Positions 62,343-64,000 of a DNA stretch of 64,000 nt are shown here, piece by piece. Every line of letters begins with the position of its first letter. Positions within the stretch are counted from its first letter, which is position 1. The notes below the pieces were generated by a model. The model was not told where the DNA came from and did not search any database. It saw only the letters and a list, made by a program, of their open reading frames with translations. Origin of the DNA: Planctomycetota bacterium (GTDB taxonomy: Bacteria; Planctomycetota; Planctomycetia; Planctomycetales; Planctomycetaceae); assembly GCA_022600195.1 (NCBI GenBank), contig JAHZKX010000057.1, positions 124,001-188,000 on the forward strand, read 5' to 3'. The translations under genes and the position numbers were made by a program.

Positions 62343-64000
62343 ATGCCATCAATTCTTCACAATTTTTCGAATACCATTCACCAATTGAGCGAGAATCTCC
62401 TTGCGCTCGAAGGGGAAACGAAACAACTCGACCTTACTGGATTAGCGGGGCGAGAATGGTTTGAAATATTACAACGAAAATTGATCCCCCAACTCTCGGA
62501 CAATGTTTATCTGGTTGTCGGCGTCGTCGGCGGTACGAATATTGGGAAAAGTGTCATCTTCAATCATTTAGTCAATCAACAAACCAGCGCTATCAGCCCT
62601 CTGGCATCTCAGACAAAACATCCCGTTTGCCTGGTACCTCAAAATTTTGAACAAAAACATGACTTGGAAAAAATTTTCCAAGGCTTCAAGCTGACACCCT
62701 GGTCTGCTCCCGAAGATCCACTGATCGAGGATGAACAACACCTGCTCTTCTGGAAAAACAGTGAGAGTCTGGCGCCGAATTTACTCGTCCTGGATACGCC
62801 CGATATCGACAGCGATGCGGAAGTCAACTGGGAACGTGCAGAACGTATCAGGCAGAGCGCGGATGTTCTGGTCACTGTATTGACACAACAAAAATATAAT
62901 GACGCAGCAGTAAAAAAGTTTTTCCGTGAAGCAGCACGTGAAGAGAAAGTCATCATCACCATCTTTAATCAATGTCAATTGCCTGACGATGAAAACTACT
63001 GGCGACTCTGGTTAAACACCTTCTGCCAGGAAACCGGGGTACATCCCGAGTTGGTGTTCATTGCTCCCAATGATCGGCAAGCTGCCACCAGCTTGCAACT
63101 CCCCTTCTACCCCCGCACATTTGAACCGACCCCCTCACATTCAATACCAGAGACAGATCTGGATACTGCTGACACAGACACTTCCGCCAATTTGATGAAT
63201 GTCATATCGCAACTGCATTTTGGCGAGATCAAAGTCCAGACCCTCAAAGGCGCTTTAAAATATCTCGTACAACAAAACACAGGCGTTCCCGCTTACCTCC
63301 GGGAAATTAAAAGTCGCAGTCATGAATTTCGCTCTGCTTCAGAATTACTCTCCGAACAGGAACTGGCCGAAATTGACAACTGGCCTTTAGTTTCGAATTC
63401 GGTGATCGTAGACGCTGTTCGTAATTGGTGGCAATCTCAAAGAGAAGGCTGGTCAGCTCAGATCCATGGTTTTTACAACACACTGGGGCGGGGAGTTCTC
63501 TGGCCTGTTCGCTATATCCATTCTCTGGCTGCGGAGGAAAAACGCCCGCCCATGGAGCTCTACCGTGAACAGGAATGGTCAGTCGTATTACAAACGGTTG
63601 AAGGAATTTATGATCGACTTACTCTGGTTAGTGAACTTGGCAATGAGCTATTAACGAATCGACTGAAAACGTTATTGAATGGCACCTCTCGTGAAGCACT
63701 GCTAAAAACACTACACGAGGAGCATGCAGAGATTGATTTCACTGCACAACTGGAACAATTAGTCGATAGTGAAATGACGTTCTTCAGAACTGAAAGCCCA
63801 CAGTATTACACGTTCATGAAGCAGTTAGACAGAATTGCTGCGGTGGCTCGTCCGGCATTAAGTGTCGGCCTGTTTTTTGTAGGCTTTGGCGCAGTCGGCC
63901 ATGCCGGCTCTCAACTCGTCACCGACACAATGATTCAGTCAGTTGTTAATGTCGCCGGGGATGTTGCCGGAGGTGCCGCCACGACAACGGTAGGGGAAAC
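62343..64000 (+). CDS. dynamin/Era-like GTPase, 3' end beyond window
   Basis: Partial gene: ATG at 62343, open to the window end (more than 550 codons). The G1/P-loop is GGTNIGKS (~residues 64-71) after VYLVVGVV. Switch-like SPLASQTKHPV follows. G3 is DTPD in LLVLDTPDIDSD, where DxxG is usual; the Pro-Asp form occurs in several GTPases. The G4 position reads FNQCQL in place of NKxD, so guanine specificity is uncertain. A helical middle region follows. Near the end, residues ~500-550 are hydrophobic (LSVGLFFVGFGAVG ... VVNVAGDVAGGAATTTVGE), suggesting membrane association. A dynamin-like or YjeQ/Era-related membrane-remodelling role is inferred. Repeat copy C lies just upstream. Confidence 0.8.
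   Translation, partial: MPSILHNFSNTIHQLSENLLALEGETKQLDLTGLAGREWFEILQRKLIPQLSDNVYLVVGVVGGTNIGKSVIFNHLVNQQTSAISPLASQTKHPVCLVPQNFEQKHDLEKIFQGFKLTPWSAPEDPLIEDEQHLLFWKNSESLAPNLLVLDTPDIDSDAEVNWERAERIRQSADVLVTVLTQQKYNDAAVKKFFREAAREEKVIITIFNQCQLPDDENYWRLWLNTFCQETGVHPELVFIAPNDRQAATSLQLPFYPRTFEPTPSHSIPETDLDTADTDTSANLMNVISQLHFGEIKVQTLKGALKYLVQQNTGVPAYLREIKSRSHEFRSASELLSEQELAEIDNWPLVSNSVIVDAVRNWWQSQREGWSAQIHGFYNTLGRGVLWPVRYIHSLAAEEKRPPMELYREQEWSVVLQTVEGIYDRLTLVSELGNELLTNRLKTLLNGTSREALLKTLHEEHAEIDFTAQLEQLVDSEMTFFRTESPQYYTFMKQLDRIAAVARPALSVGLFFVGFGAVGHAGSQLVTDTMIQSVVNVAGDVAGGAATTTVGE

Noticed and set aside
1-64000. tRNA, rRNA, CRISPR array, prophage or intact insertion sequence
   Set aside because: Intergenic regions were read for tRNA T-loop motifs, regular spaced repeats and transposase or integrase genes; none was found.

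Overview
This window is chromosomal DNA of a planctomycete, most likely a Gimesia-like member of the Planctomycetaceae. The supporting signs are moderate GC content and several gene types typical of that phylum. These include Tat-exported Gfo/Idh/MocA oxidoreductases, a sulfatase, large secreted quinoprotein-like beta-propellers, a Pirellula/Verrucomicrobium-type membrane dehydrogenase with heme-binding partner, an ECF sigma factor next to a Ser/Thr kinase, an LRR lipoprotein and a Lys-rich histone-H1-like tail protein. The genus is an inference. I found no tRNA, rRNA, CRISPR array, phage module or intact insertion sequence.

Region by region. 1-3.6 kb: possible gene debris at the left edge, a CBS-pair protein, a type-4 uracil-DNA glycosylase and an LRR lipoprotein. 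3.6-10.8 kb: a giant PQQ-type propeller with an embedded methyltransferase-like domain, two TPM-domain membrane proteins, a small coiled-coil protein and a GltS-type glutamate transporter. 10.9-17.8 kb: a one-direction catabolic cluster headed by a XylR-type regulator and followed by DJ-1/PfpI, Gfo/Idh/MocA, PhyH, sugar isomerase and sulfatase genes. 18.0-20.2 kb: a GNAT acetyltransferase and GlpD. 20.3-23.5 kb: an ECF sigma factor translationally coupled to a kinase carrying a degenerate FGE-like periplasmic domain. 23.9-27.7 kb: an FAD-dependent oxidoreductase and a NosR-like FMN/CX3CP membrane protein. 27.7-30.9 kb: a multi-PAS hybrid histidine kinase. 31.1-35.7 kb: a SGNH-dehydrogenase-HEAT protein and a separate HEAT-cytochrome c protein. 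35.8-47.1 kb: membrane proteins, a rhomboid protease, RodA, a PLP decarboxylase, the Lys-rich protein and a second quinoprotein.

47.2-51.2 kb (minus strand) is the housekeeping operon rpmE-prfA-prmC-murA, with a terminator-like hairpin just after rpmE. 51.8-56.6 kb (plus strand) has a divergent IlvD/Edd-family dehydratase abutting a UDP-sugar pyrophosphorylase, then manC and ruvX. 56.6-59.3 kb holds two unrecognised proteins and a methyltransferase. 59.3-61.9 kb (minus strand) is rpsB-tsf-pyrH with a clear terminator hairpin between tsf and pyrH. The window ends inside a dynamin/Era-like GTPase gene.

The least explained signals are a dispersed ~94-bp intergenic repeat present three times in the same orientation (35.7, 41.6 and 62.2 kb), the sigma/kinase/pseudo-FGE signalling pair, the methyltransferase embedded in a quinoprotein propeller, and several symmetric dyads in divergent promoter regions. 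Several gene starts were moved to sites with a better Shine-Dalgarno sequence or signal peptide; this is stated in each entry.
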